From positions 1 through 25,755 of the IMG/VR virus record IMGVR_UViG_3300023174_000590: 25,755 nucleotides of DNA. One strand, given 5' to 3'. Positions 14,615-22,139 of the stretch are shown one piece after another. The translations under genes were made by a program, and so were the position numbers. This stretch comes from a virus. The notes below the pieces were generated by a model. The model did no database searches and was not told the origin of the DNA. It saw nothing but the letters and a program-made list of their open reading frames with translations. How positions within the stretch are numbered: the first letter of the stretch is position 1; each line of letters opens with the position of its first letter.

Positions 14615-16054
14615 ATGCCAGAACCACTTACATTTAAAATCATAACGGATGCCGATGATTCGGGAATTCGCAAATATGATAGGAGTATGGAGGGACTTAA
14701 TGTTTCCTCTCGCAAGGCAAGTTCTGCATTAAACTCTTTTTCTAGAGAGCTTTTACAAGCTAAATCTGGGGCTGATGTTGCTTCCGCTGGGGCAGAGTCT
14801 TTGGCTCATGTGTTTCATCAGGGCATAGCAGGCGCATTGGTTATTGGAGGATTCAAGATTGTGTCCGACCAAATCAAGGCAATGGGAGAAATGATACATA
14901 GTGTCGGAGAAGAAACTGCATCAGCCGTCAAGCAGCTACAAAGAATGGGAGAGCCGGGAAATCTGCAAGAAGCCGTAAAAGGCGCAGATATGCTAGATCA
15001 AAAATTGGATGCAGTAACCAAAAAACTAGAAGGAATTAAGGGAGGAAACTTTTTCTCAAAGTTTTTGTCCGATGTTACTGGAACCACTACTGAACTAGAA
15101 AAGACACAAAAGACAATTCAGTTAATGGTTGACTCACAATTAGCTCTTGGGTTTGCCACAGAAAAACAGAATGCCCTGAGAACAGCCGGAGCCACGGATG
15201 AACAAAAATCAATAGAAGCTATTAATCAAAAATACCTAGAGCGCGTAAAAATTGCTGAACGCATAACCGATGCAAACGCAAGGGCTGGCGCGATGGAAGA
15301 TATTCAGGCAATTAAGTCTGCTGAAACATACGATCTCAAAACAAAACTACTAACAAAACAAGAGGATCAGCTTAATAAAATTACAGACACAAACGAAAAA
15401 CTAGACAAAGCAAGAGAAGCATCAGCAATAAAAGAGGGGCAAATAGCGCAACTTTTGGGCGCGGCGGGAGGATCGGCAAGGGGGCCGGGGCAAAGAAAAA
15501 CATCATTTGAAATTGGGATGGAAAGAAATATTGCTCAAGCAAAATTGCAACAAACTAAAATATCTCAAGAAAATGCAATGTTTCAAATAGCTAAAAAAAT
15601 TGGCGCAACGACAAAGGATGTTTCTGGAAAAGAAGTTATTTCAGACCGTAACAAGGTTCAAAACGCTTTGATTGCGGCGGCTAGGGGAGGAGCGCAAGTT
15701 GAGGTGGCACAAAAATATAAAAATGATCAGGTAAAAGCGGTTCAAGACGCAACCAAATCACAAACGGATGCCTATAAAGCATATAATGAAACAACTCAAG
15801 CTGTTAGTCAGTTAAATGGAGTATTTGTAAAAACAGATAAAACTCTTCAAGATCTAAACACAACCATTGAAGATGGTGCAAAAAATATGGAATTGTTTAA
15901 TAAGGCGACTAGTGGTGGACTTTCGGCAGAATCTGCCGCAGGCGTTGCGGGGAAATCCGATTCTTTTGGAGAAATGGCAGGTGTTTTGGTTGAAATTTAC
16001 GAAGTTTTGAGTAACACTTTAGACGAACTGAAAACCTACGCTCACGCCGCTTAA
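14615..16054 (+). CDS. Tail tape measure protein (short)
   Basis: A 479-residue protein. ATG 14615 is chosen over a TTG at 14606, because the next codons (PEPLTFKI) begin the ordered part. The N-terminal beta-start 'LTFKIITDADDSGIRKYDRS' and the alternating Ala/Lys/Gln/Glu helices with repeated GAAEVA-like runs are typical of tape measures. A short hydrophobic segment (AGALVIGGFKIVSDQIKAMG, about residues 72-92) may be its membrane-active part. At about 1.5 angstrom per residue, tail length would be near 70 nm. The gene is A+T-rich. Confidence 0.72.
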   Translation: MPEPLTFKIITDADDSGIRKYDRSMEGLNVSSRKASSALNSFSRELLQAKSGADVASAGAESLAHVFHQGIAGALVIGGFKIVSDQIKAMGEMIHSVGEETASAVKQLQRMGEPGNLQEAVKGADMLDQKLDAVTKKLEGIKGGNFFSKFLSDVTGTTTELEKTQKTIQLMVDSQLALGFATEKQNALRTAGATDEQKSIEAINQKYLERVKIAERITDANARAGAMEDIQAIKSAETYDLKTKLLTKQEDQLNKITDTNEKLDKAREASAIKEGQIAQLLGAAGGSARGPGQRKTSFEIGMERNIAQAKLQQTKISQENAMFQIAKKIGATTKDVSGKEVISDRNKVQNALIAAARGGAQVEVAQKYKNDQVKAVQDATKSQTDAYKAYNETTQAVSQLNGVFVKTDKTLQDLNTTIEDGAKNMELFNKATSGGLSAESAAGVAGKSDSFGEMAGVLVEIYEVLSNTLDELKTYAHAA

Positions 16055-16058
16055 TTAT

Positions 16059-16862
16059 ATGCCAACATCAACCACATCCGGGCTAAACATTATTGGCACA
16101 TATCCAATTATTAATAAGCAGTTATCGTCTATTGATGATAATGGAATTCAGACAATTTCTTATGTTTTTACGGTTAAGACAACCAATGCCTTTAATTACA
16201 TTCCTAAAAAAGATGATGAATATTATGGGCCGGGAGACCTTGCAGCTTCATCATCCACGCTTTTTAATCCAAACCTGCCACCATCATCAAGGTCAAAGTA
16301 TTTGGTAACAAACGTAAATATAGATAATCTGAATGGTGGCCTTACGCAGATTGTGGTAAATACTGCTGGAAGCCAAAATCTTGTTTCCCCTCCAAAAGTG
16401 CGAATCCTTCCAAATTATCCTTTGTTATTTGGATTAAGCGGGATTTCCATTACAAATTCATCATCGTTTTTGGGGGGTGGAAATGCTCGTTCGGGATATG
16501 GAATAATGGCAACATTTATAACTGCATCAACACCACAATCAGAGGGCGTTGTTTTTACTAATTATTCAAACAAATTGATGCCAGCAAATCTGCTTGGGAC
16601 AGCGATGCCAACACCAGCAAGAGAATCATTCTACAAGGTAGAAAATAATCCCAATGATCCCAATGATCCCAATGGTGCGGGTGGATCAACTGGTTTTATA
16701 TCTTCATATCAAGGATTTATTTGCACAGAAACAACCTTGCAAAGAATAGGTGGAGTAACTTTATTTCAATTAATATATAAAGAACTTGGATATTATTATA
16801 GCGTTAGTTGTCCTGCGGGTGGGGGGACTTGCCAAACAAATCAAATTTATAATTTTGAATAA
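16059..16862 (+). CDS. Putative distal tail protein
   Basis: A 267-residue, Asn/Ser/Pro/Gly-rich protein directly after the tape measure, the position of distal tail (Dit) or baseplate hub proteins. It has beta-rich segments (YPIINKQLSSIDDNGIQTIS, FNYIPKKDDEYYGPG, then NVNIDNLNGGLTQIVV). At about residues 197-206 it contains a short Asn-Asp-Pro repeat coded by a 9-bp tandem repeat. Two late cysteines (SCPAGGGTC) may form a disulfide. Family is not recognised. Confidence 0.45.
   Translation: MPTSTTSGLNIIGTYPIINKQLSSIDDNGIQTISYVFTVKTTNAFNYIPKKDDEYYGPGDLAASSSTLFNPNLPPSSRSKYLVTNVNIDNLNGGLTQIVVNTAGSQNLVSPPKVRILPNYPLLFGLSGISITNSSSFLGGGNARSGYGIMATFITASTPQSEGVVFTNYSNKLMPANLLGTAMPTPARESFYKVENNPNDPNDPNGAGGSTGFISSYQGFICTETTLQRIGGVTLFQLIYKELGYYYSVSCPAGGGTCQTNQIYNFE
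16650..16674 (+). repeat. 9-bp tandem repeat inside a tail gene
   Basis: CCCAATGAT is present twice exactly (16650-16658, 16659-16667) and a third time in part (16668-16674). It codes Asn-Asp-Pro units. It is a short slippage-type coding repeat, not a regulatory array. Confidence 0.85.
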
Positions 16863-16865
16863 TTT

Positions 16866-17117
16866 ATGCCGCGCCTAAATAAAATTATAGGAAAAGTTGC
16901 GCTTGGGTCAAAATGGTTTTCTAACCTAGTGGATCGTGTTGAGGAAATAAAGCCTCTGGCTGGTGATGGAATTAAACTTGAGCAAACATCTGATGGAATA
17001 ACTATAGGCATTGATAGCGGAAGTCAAGGTAAGGGCGGATTTCAAATTTATGAAATTAATGTTTGTATTAATGGCAAACCATCAACACTCGACTTATATG
17101 GCCCGGAAGATCAGTAG
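16866..17117 (+). CDS. Small hypothetical tail-associated protein
   Basis: An 83-residue protein with no Shine-Dalgarno; the start ATG 16866 is four bases after the previous stop. Its N-terminal basic helix (PRLNKIIGKVALGSKWFSNL) leads to a beta-rich end with GDGIKLEQTSDGITIGID, a pattern seen in the attachment parts of tail fibres. It lies between the two tail genes, so it may connect a fibre. No family is recognised. Confidence 0.5.
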   Translation: MPRLNKIIGKVALGSKWFSNLVDRVEEIKPLAGDGIKLEQTSDGITIGIDSGSQGKGGFQIYEINVCINGKPSTLDLYGPEDQ

Positions 17118-17139
17118 GCTTAACAAGGAATAATCTAAT

Positions 17140-18825
17140 ATGGCTACAACTATTGACATCAATTTAGATCGCTCTGGTGGTCTTTTACCCGGCGGATCAT
17201 GCCCCTTTTCTGCGCTTCCTAAGCTAACTCGAAACGATCAATACCTTGTTCGCCTTCGTGTTTTAGAAAGAAATTTGAATGGAGCCTACACGGATTCGGT
17301 TCTTTCTAGTCCATCATTTAAGATTGGAATAGGCTCTTTGGGCGATGTTCCGACAACTGGTGAATTTAAGTTAACCATTGGAGCCACTACCTCTTCGGCC
17401 ATCTCCTACAACGCAACAACCACACAAGTATTGACTGCAATTTCTGGCATAGCTGGGAATGCCCTAATAGAGCTTTATGGGAATAGCGGATCGGGATGGT
17501 TGGTTACTGCGGCCACGGCCAATACTGCCCTATCTTTTGGAGGAGTTCCCTATACGCTTTTCCCCACAAGTTCAGTTCTTATCAATACCCGCCGCAACCC
17601 CGGAACAGACATTAAAGCACAGCAAGTCATTGAACTTTCCCGCAACCCAGCCGTGTTCTCAGATACATTTACGGCTGTTTCTGGCGATGTTCTTGCGCTT
17701 AATAAAATTCAAGATGGAAGCGCAACGCAGAATGAAGTGTATGAATTAACCGTTGGAAACGATGTTTTGGGCGGTTCATTCTCGCTTTCTTATGGTGGTT
17801 ATTCTATTGCTTCGGATGTTTCAAATACTGCCGCCTCGTTAAATACTCAACTTAATGCAATTACTGGTATTGGTGTTGGCAATTTAGATGTAAAAAGCAA
17901 TTCTAAACGTGGATTTGTTTTTACTTTTGTCAATCAGCTTGGCTTGCAAAATGTAAGCACGGCATTAGTTCTTGACCCAACTGGAATCGTTTCTCCCAAC
18001 TACTATCAAAGCACACTCACAATGGGAACGGTTCAGCTAGACGAGCTTTTTGTCGAGGCTGATGCAGACGTTATCACGCCCACGATTGCTTTCTCCATGT
18101 CGGAAACTGGTAAAACTAAAACCCTTTATCAAGGAAGCGTAACGATTGATAGGGATTTGATTGCATCTGGTTCCGCTGTCCCGGCTCCAACTAGTCAATA
18201 TTACACAAAGGCTGAAACTGATTCTGGATTTGTGGCAAATAGTTCTTCCAATGTAAATTCCACGGCAAGAAGCCTCAACGATTCTTCTTCGATCACCTCG
18301 TTAAATTATGGATCGAGAACGCTTAACAATAATTCTGGGACGCAGGTTGTAAGTTATGGAACAGGAATTGCGTTTTCCAATACGCCAATGGGATTCTTTG
18401 GGTCATCCGTTACGGCCAAGCCTAGCGGAACAAACATTGTGTCTGGCCTAACAAACCTTGGCCTTCTTTCCTACACTCAGCCAACTTCTGCTAATGTTGT
18501 TTCTGGGTTAATCAATACCGGACTAATCGCAAGTGGAGTTAGTTACGGCGTTCTTCCGCAATCTTCCTATACCGTCACCACTCTTACCTCGGTAAGTTTT
18601 GGAACTCTAGCTGCAAACGATCAGCATTATCGAGGCGTTGTCGTTACTGGCGCAACCGTGAATGGAATTGTTTTGGTTGGCTTGCCCTCGGCAGTTTCAG
18701 CGGGAGCAATTATCCAAGGCGTGGTTTATCAAGCAAATACCGTATGCCTCTCTTGTACAAATGCCGATAGTGCTTCGATTGATGTGAACACCGCCACCTA
18801 CCGAATCACCGTCATGGGATATTAA
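17140..18825 (+). CDS. Large tail fibre / baseplate protein
   Basis: A 561-residue beta-rich protein that starts after AACAAGGAATAATC. Two copies of a domain of about 75 residues are visible (about 74-146 and 211-287), each with the theme G-x-F-x-L-x-x-G followed by a YNATTTQVLTAISGI- or AASLNTQLNAITGI-type helix and a closing strand. This repeat type occurs in many phage and Planctomycete-type surface proteins. From about residue 345 comes a fibre region with QYYTKAETDSGF, then NDSSSITSLNYGSRTLNN, a common pattern in siphophage fibres and BppU-like proteins. The last 90 residues form a globular tip with VNGIVLVGLPSAV. The protein probably contacts the host surface. Confidence 0.7.
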   Translation: MATTIDINLDRSGGLLPGGSCPFSALPKLTRNDQYLVRLRVLERNLNGAYTDSVLSSPSFKIGIGSLGDVPTTGEFKLTIGATTSSAISYNATTTQVLTAISGIAGNALIELYGNSGSGWLVTAATANTALSFGGVPYTLFPTSSVLINTRRNPGTDIKAQQVIELSRNPAVFSDTFTAVSGDVLALNKIQDGSATQNEVYELTVGNDVLGGSFSLSYGGYSIASDVSNTAASLNTQLNAITGIGVGNLDVKSNSKRGFVFTFVNQLGLQNVSTALVLDPTGIVSPNYYQSTLTMGTVQLDELFVEADADVITPTIAFSMSETGKTKTLYQGSVTIDRDLIASGSAVPAPTSQYYTKAETDSGFVANSSSNVNSTARSLNDSSSITSLNYGSRTLNNNSGTQVVSYGTGIAFSNTPMGFFGSSVTAKPSGTNIVSGLTNLGLLSYTQPTSANVVSGLINTGLIASGVSYGVLPQSSYTVTTLTSVSFGTLAANDQHYRGVVVTGATVNGIVLVGLPSAVSAGAIIQGVVYQANTVCLSCTNADSASIDVNTATYRITVMGY

Positions 18826-18827
18826 AC

Positions 18828-18853
18828 TAGGGCTAGCTCCCTAACGAAATCCT
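18828..18853 (+). other. Short hairpin and GAAATCCT leader
   Basis: TAGGG (18828-18832) pairs with CCCTA (18839-18843), after the TAA that ends the fibre gene. GAAATCCT (18846-18853) stands two bases before ATG 18856. No Shine-Dalgarno is present. The order stop, hairpin, GAAATCCT, start is shared with the gene at 12831. Confidence 0.45.
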
Positions 18854-18855
18854 CT

Positions 18856-19407
18856 ATGGCATTTCTGCACCCAAGTTATTTTCCGTTTTGTCCCAGAATT
18901 GGATTTGATGGGACTGGCTTGGTTAATCGCCGCAGATATCAAGGGCCATTCTCCCTAAAACAAGCGATGGCCTTATTTTGGAAAGTTGCCTCAGTCTCAA
19001 TTTCTGGAACGCAAAAGGGGCTGGAAGATTTTCCCTATTCATTTACTTGGTCGGGGCCGCCCACCATGTCTGGAATGCTTTGTCCTCCGTGGGGATGGGA
19101 GGTTGAGTTACCAGCACCACCCTTAACTGTATTTGATGATCCTGTTTCTTTTTCCACTCTTTCTGGCAATCCCTACGATGATAGAAATGTAGTATTTTCT
19201 GGCGGGTCATATTATGTTGTATTTGATATTTATTGTGCGGTCAATGAGGGCGCACCAATTATATCTGATTCCCAAAACTCAAACACAACTGCTTCTTTGC
19301 AAATTGATGACATTAGTGTTCCCATTGCATTTAGAACAAAAGATGCTATTTCGTTATATACATCTATTATAGATTCCTTAACCTGCACGCTTCGTGACCC
19401 CTCTTGA
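18856..19407 (+). CDS. Hypothetical structural protein
   Basis: A 183-residue protein, aromatic- and Pro-rich (YFPFCPRIGFDGTG, then PYSFTWSGPPTMSGMLCPPW). The C-terminal half is beta-rich, for example GGSYYVVFDIYCAVNEG. It follows the tail fibre gene and precedes the lysis genes, so it is probably a virion protein of the tail tip. Its stop lies within TTGACA (19404-19409). No family is recognised. Confidence 0.5.
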   Translation: MAFLHPSYFPFCPRIGFDGTGLVNRRRYQGPFSLKQAMALFWKVASVSISGTQKGLEDFPYSFTWSGPPTMSGMLCPPWGWEVELPAPPLTVFDDPVSFSTLSGNPYDDRNVVFSGGSYYVVFDIYCAVNEGAPIISDSQNSNTTASLQIDDISVPIAFRTKDAISLYTSIIDSLTCTLRDPS

Positions 19408-19422
19408 CACTAGGCTCAAAGC

Positions 19423-19584
19423 ATGAACTGGATCACCGAGAATTTCACAAATATTATGGCCGTAATTGGAGCGGTGATTGTGCTGGCTCGCCTTATCGTA
19501 AAGCTCACTCCAAGCAACATTGATAATGTCTGGCTAGACCGAGTGGTATCAGTTCTTAAAACTCTCGGCTTACACATCGACTAA
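19423..19584 (+). CDS. Small holin-like membrane protein
   Basis: A 53-residue ORF from ATG 19423 to TAA 19584. One hydrophobic helix (about residues 9-28, NIMAVIGAVIVLARLIVKL) is followed by an amphipathic end (VWLDRVVSVLKTLGL). The pattern 'hydrophobic helix - LTP - short amphipathic helix' appears in small membrane proteins next to phage endolysin genes, where holin is the usual label. It overlaps the next start by one base. It begins the lysis module. Confidence 0.55.
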   Translation: MNWITENFTNIMAVIGAVIVLARLIVKLTPSNIDNVWLDRVVSVLKTLGLHID

Positions 19585-19751
19585 TGCTTGGTGCGCTCCT
19601 CACAATCGGAGCGAGTTTGGTTGGAGCTTGGCTTTGGTGGCTTAAAAATCGTGCAAAGACCAGAAGGCAGATTGACGATGAGCAAATTGAGTATGCTAGG
19701 CGATTGCGTGAAAAAGAGTTGGATTCTTGGTGGACTCGCAATCATCCTTAG
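19584..19751 (+). CDS. Small membrane protein of the lysis cluster
   Basis: A 55-residue ORF starting at the last base of the previous stop. Residues 3-20 are hydrophobic (GALLTIGASLVGAWLWW), followed by a highly charged helix (KNRAKTRRQIDDEQIEYARR). Positive charges directly after the membrane segment suggest the C-terminus stays in the cytoplasm, so the classic inner-membrane spanin orientation is not clearly supported. Alternatives are a second holin or an inner spanin of unusual length. Its 3' end overlaps the lipoprotein gene by 74 bases in another frame. Confidence 0.45.
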   Translation: MLGALLTIGASLVGAWLWWLKNRAKTRRQIDDEQIEYARRLREKELDSWWTRNHP

Positions 19752-19950
19752 TGGGTGCGCCTCGACCTCTTACACTTACAAATACCCCAGCGAATCGGAC
19801 ATCCAAGAGCTAGTCATGGAATGGGATGCCATCGAGCGAACGAATGGCAAATGCCCGGAAGCGTATAGGACGCAGTATGTAAAGGCTTTGAAAGAATTAA
19901 ACAACGCCATCGCTGAATCCGAGAGGTGGAGAAGCAGGGCAGAACAATGA
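19678..19950 (+). CDS. Lipoprotein, candidate outer-membrane spanin (Rz1-like)
   Basis: A 90-residue protein with a signal peptide and lipobox: VKKSWILGGLAIILSGC, with Leu-Ser-Gly-Cys as cleavage site. ATG 19678 has AGAAGG 10 bases upstream; an in-frame GTG at 19708 would give the shorter signal alone. Mature protein: Ser/Thr-rich start, then a charged coiled-coil-like helix (RTQYVKALKELNNAIAESER). It starts inside the small membrane protein gene in another frame, as Rz1 genes do within Rz. It would join the outer membrane and help lysis of a Gram-negative cell. It is larger than many Rz1 proteins and not Pro-rich. Confidence 0.55.
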   Translation: MSKLSMLGDCVKKSWILGGLAIILSGCASTSYTYKYPSESDIQELVMEWDAIERTNGKCPEAYRTQYVKALKELNNAIAESERWRSRAEQ

Positions 19951-20168
19951 GTTGTTCTGTTTGCGGGAAGGCCAAGGGACTAGCGAAGAGCGTGGGGGGC
20001 TGGATTGGCGCAGGGATGCCCCTAGCGCAAGCGCAATTAATAAACAATAGAATGACCCTATGCCGCGCTTGCGAGCACTTTAATGGGCATCTGTGCGCTA
20101 AATGCGGGTGTTTAATGGCGGTCAAGGCAAGAATGGCAACCACTAAGTGTCCAGAGGGGAAGTGGTAG
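19947..20168 (+). CDS. Small zinc-ribbon-like protein
   Basis: A 73-residue protein whose ATG 19947 overlaps the previous stop. Cysteines are grouped as CSVC near the N-terminus, CRAC, then CAKCGC, then a final C in KCPEGKW. The C-terminal pattern CxxC...HLCAKCGCLMAVKARMATxxCPxGKW is known from many phage small proteins (DUF6171-like zinc ribbons). Two zinc sites are possible. It sits between lipoprotein and endolysin genes; its job is unknown and may be unrelated to lysis. Confidence 0.6.
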   Translation: MSCSVCGKAKGLAKSVGGWIGAGMPLAQAQLINNRMTLCRACEHFNGHLCAKCGCLMAVKARMATTKCPEGKW

Positions 20169-20675
20169 ATGACGCTTAAAGATGCCGTAGAAAGATCGCA
20201 AGGGCATATTGCCAAACTAGAACCCACCTTCGGGAAGCGAGTGGGCGATTGGTTTAGCGAGCTTTTAGAAAAGAAGATTCCTGTTTTAATTTACTGCTCA
20301 GTAAGAACTCCTCAAGAACAGGAAGAACTTTATGCAAAGGGACGCACCGCCCCCGGCCCCAAGGTTACGAACGCCAGAGGGATTCCGCCTCAATCTTTAC
20401 ACATTGATCAAGGCAAGGGGGGACACGCAATCGACTTCGTTCCCTTGGCTCGCACTCCTACTGGTCAATTTGTAGCAAGCTGGGACGATGACCAGACCTA
20501 CGCTATCTGCCAAAAGATTGCCGAGAAATACAATCTTCGACATCTAGAATGGGAAACTCCACATCTTGAGGATGGAACAATATCTGGATGGCGTGAACTT
20601 GTATCCCCACAAAAGCAAGAAGTGAAAAAAGAAAAGATTTCGCTGGTCAGCAAGCGGCCTTGGTCTAGCAGATAA
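20169..20675 (+). CDS. Endolysin, M15-type peptidase (L-Ala-D-Glu or D-Ala-D-Ala specificity)
   Basis: A 168-residue protein starting at the base after the preceding stop. It has the M15 metallopeptidase signatures: SVRTPQEQEELYAKGR, then S-x-H78 with D89 in GGHAIDF, and the late E127-W-E129-TPH132. H78, D89 and H132 would bind zinc. The distance from H78 to D89 is four residues longer than in the usual SxHxxGxAxD pattern. The C-terminal tail (about 25 residues, Lys/Ser-rich) is a possible wall-binding or disordered part. It would cut the peptide part of peptidoglycan at lysis. Confidence 0.75.
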   Translation: MTLKDAVERSQGHIAKLEPTFGKRVGDWFSELLEKKIPVLIYCSVRTPQEQEELYAKGRTAPGPKVTNARGIPPQSLHIDQGKGGHAIDFVPLARTPTGQFVASWDDDQTYAICQKIAEKYNLRHLEWETPHLEDGTISGWRELVSPQKQEVKKEKISLVSKRPWSSR

Positions 20676-20677
20676 AT

Positions 20678-21022
20678 ATGACATCGCACAAGATTGTGCC
20701 GATCAAAGAAGGGGAACTTACCCCAAAGCAACAATATCACATGACCTCGATTCAGCTTGCAACGGCTGAAGGTATTGAAAAGAAATACACCAAGGGTGCT
20801 TTAGAGCATCGTTCAAACCTTTGGGAGATGTCCACCGCGAGAGTGGTTGAATCTATTATTGAGGAGGCACTAGATCAAAACACATATGCTTTTACCTTAC
20901 GCCAACAAATGCACGCTTTGATCTGCCTATTAAAAGACGGAGCCGAAGATTCGTCACTCTGCGCTACAACTGCCAGAGAAAATTGTCGGTTGGCCTATGA
21001 GATGTTGGTGGGCAAGGAATGA
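20678..21022 (+). CDS. DUF5664-like small protein
   Basis: A 114-residue protein, largely helical. The block KKYTKGALEHRSNLWEMS followed by IIEEALDQNTYAFTLRQQ resembles the phage family around DUF5664, which in some members is fused to dATP/dGTP-hydrolysing domains. The conserved features are the LEH-x-x-NLWE stretch and the E-EALDQ-x-x-YAF-TL helix. No catalytic residues can be named. Overlap with the next ATG is four bases. The late cysteines are not part of the family pattern. Confidence 0.45.
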   Translation: MTSHKIVPIKEGELTPKQQYHMTSIQLATAEGIEKKYTKGALEHRSNLWEMSTARVVESIIEEALDQNTYAFTLRQQMHALICLLKDGAEDSSLCATTARENCRLAYEMLVGKE

Positions 21023-21750
21023 AGGGGTGGAAGAAATTCATGGCGGTATCCTGTTCCCACGGACATCTTGCAGATGCCAAGGCTACCAAGGCCGCGCTTG
21101 AATTTAAGAAGCGATGGAGGCCAGACCTTACCCTGCACTTGGGCGATGCGATAGACCTAGCGGCCCTTCGTGCCGGGGCGATGCGGAATCCAGACGCAGG
21201 GGATCGGGCCGCAAACATCTCCGAGGACTTTCGCGCGGGGTTAAACTTTTTACGCCTTTTAGAACCCCAAGTTTTTCTGGTGGGCAACCATGAATTTAGA
21301 TTGTATGAACATCAATACAGTCCAAATGCCATCGTTTCGCATTGTGCAACCTCGGCTCTTGCAGAGTTGCACCAGCACTTAAAAGATTTGCGATGCCAAA
21401 GAATTGACTACGATATCGAGAAGGGGTGGAAAGAGGTTGGAGGAACTTTGTTTGGTCATGGCTTTATGTATAATCGCAACGCCTGTTCTGACCATGTGGA
21501 ATCTTTACGCAAGCCAATAGTTATCGGCCATCTTCACCGAGTGGATAGACAAAGCGGAAGAAGCATCGGCGCACCTGTTGGCTGGACGATTGGATGTTTG
21601 GCAAACATAGGGGCGATGGGATATGCCCGGAGAAATAGAAGCACCTTGGCTTGGCAACACGGCATAGCTTGGGGAGAATACAATGATCGAAACTGCATCG
21701 TGAATGTTCTTTCGCCTACGGCTGATGGCGAGTGGAGATTCCCGGTATGA
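21019..21750 (+). CDS. Metallophosphoesterase-like protein
   Basis: A 243-residue protein with the calcineurin-like phosphoesterase motifs in order: S-C12-S-H14-G-H, G42-D43-A-I-D46, G89-N90-H91-E92, a later GHG, and G170-H171-L-H173. In the first motif the usual Asp is replaced by Cys (SCSHGH for SDxHGH). The fold binds two metal ions and cuts phosphomonoesters or diesters; possible substrates are nucleotides or 3'-5' cyclic compounds. It overlaps both neighbours by four bases. Confidence 0.72.
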   Translation: MKGWKKFMAVSCSHGHLADAKATKAALEFKKRWRPDLTLHLGDAIDLAALRAGAMRNPDAGDRAANISEDFRAGLNFLRLLEPQVFLVGNHEFRLYEHQYSPNAIVSHCATSALAELHQHLKDLRCQRIDYDIEKGWKEVGGTLFGHGFMYNRNACSDHVESLRKPIVIGHLHRVDRQSGRSIGAPVGWTIGCLANIGAMGYARRNRSTLAWQHGIAWGEYNDRNCIVNVLSPTADGEWRFPV

Positions 21751-22028
21751 AGTCTAAAAATAGTTGGGGAGACAAAAAGTTTGTAGGGGAATGGGGGAAG
21801 GCTCTTGAGAATTACATCCACAGAAAAGCAGACGTTGTGCCGAAAGGCTTCTTAACTGCACCCGAAGCCTTAAAGAAAATGGGACTGCATGGATCGAGTA
21901 GCGGTCAGCGAACGGCACTTCTCGGCGAGATGGTAGAAGCGGGTGCGCTAATCAAAAAAGAATTTAGAATCATTGACGCAACTGGACGGCGCATCTCCTC
22001 AATCGCTCATTACGCCATAGCCAAATAG
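21747..22028 (+). CDS. Small protein with a likely winged-helix fold
   Basis: A 93-residue basic protein. ATG 21747 overlaps the previous stop. Residues about 33-90 read as helices and a wing: GFLTAPEALKKMGLHGSSSG, then QRTALLGEMVEAGALIKKEF, then a strand pair ending SSIAHYAIAK. It is the last gene before the operator-like inverted repeat at 22061-22106, so it may control that region, but no DNA-binding site is proven. Confidence 0.55.
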   Translation: MKSKNSWGDKKFVGEWGKALENYIHRKADVVPKGFLTAPEALKKMGLHGSSSGQRTALLGEMVEAGALIKKEFRIIDATGRRISSIAHYAIAK

Positions 22029-22060
22029 CCTAACATCAGGCACTTACAACTATTTACAAA

Positions 22061-22106
22061 AATCTTTATTTTAGTGCTTTACATAAGGTTCAATAAAGAT
22101 TAAAGT
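22061..22106 (+). promoter_or_regulatory. Promoter candidate inside a 10-bp inverted repeat (operator-like)
   Basis: AATCTTTATT (22061-22070) and AATAAAGATT (22092-22101) are exact inverted repeats, 31 bases apart start to start, about three helical turns. Between and within them lies TTTACA (22078-22083), then 17 bases, then TAAAGT (22101-22106), which match -35 and -10 boxes at five and four of six positions. This is the only clearly A+T-rich intergenic stretch of this kind. A dimeric repressor could cover the -10 box. Confidence 0.55.
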
Positions 22107-22139
22107 CGAAACATGATAAACCAAGAAAGAACAATAACA

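Noticed and set aside
16650-16674. Direct repeats as CRISPR or iterons
   Set aside because: Units are 9 bp, contiguous without spacers, in frame and code Asn-Asp-Pro; simple coding slippage explains them.
22027-22042. GCCT-AACATC-AGGC as terminator
   Set aside because: The stem is only four base pairs and no T-run follows directly, so it is too weak to call.
22113-22139. ATG 22113 as start of the small gene
   Set aside because: It lies on the likely transcript start of the promoter candidate and lacks a leader; ATG 22140 has the shared A-rich leader. Leaderless use is not ruled out.
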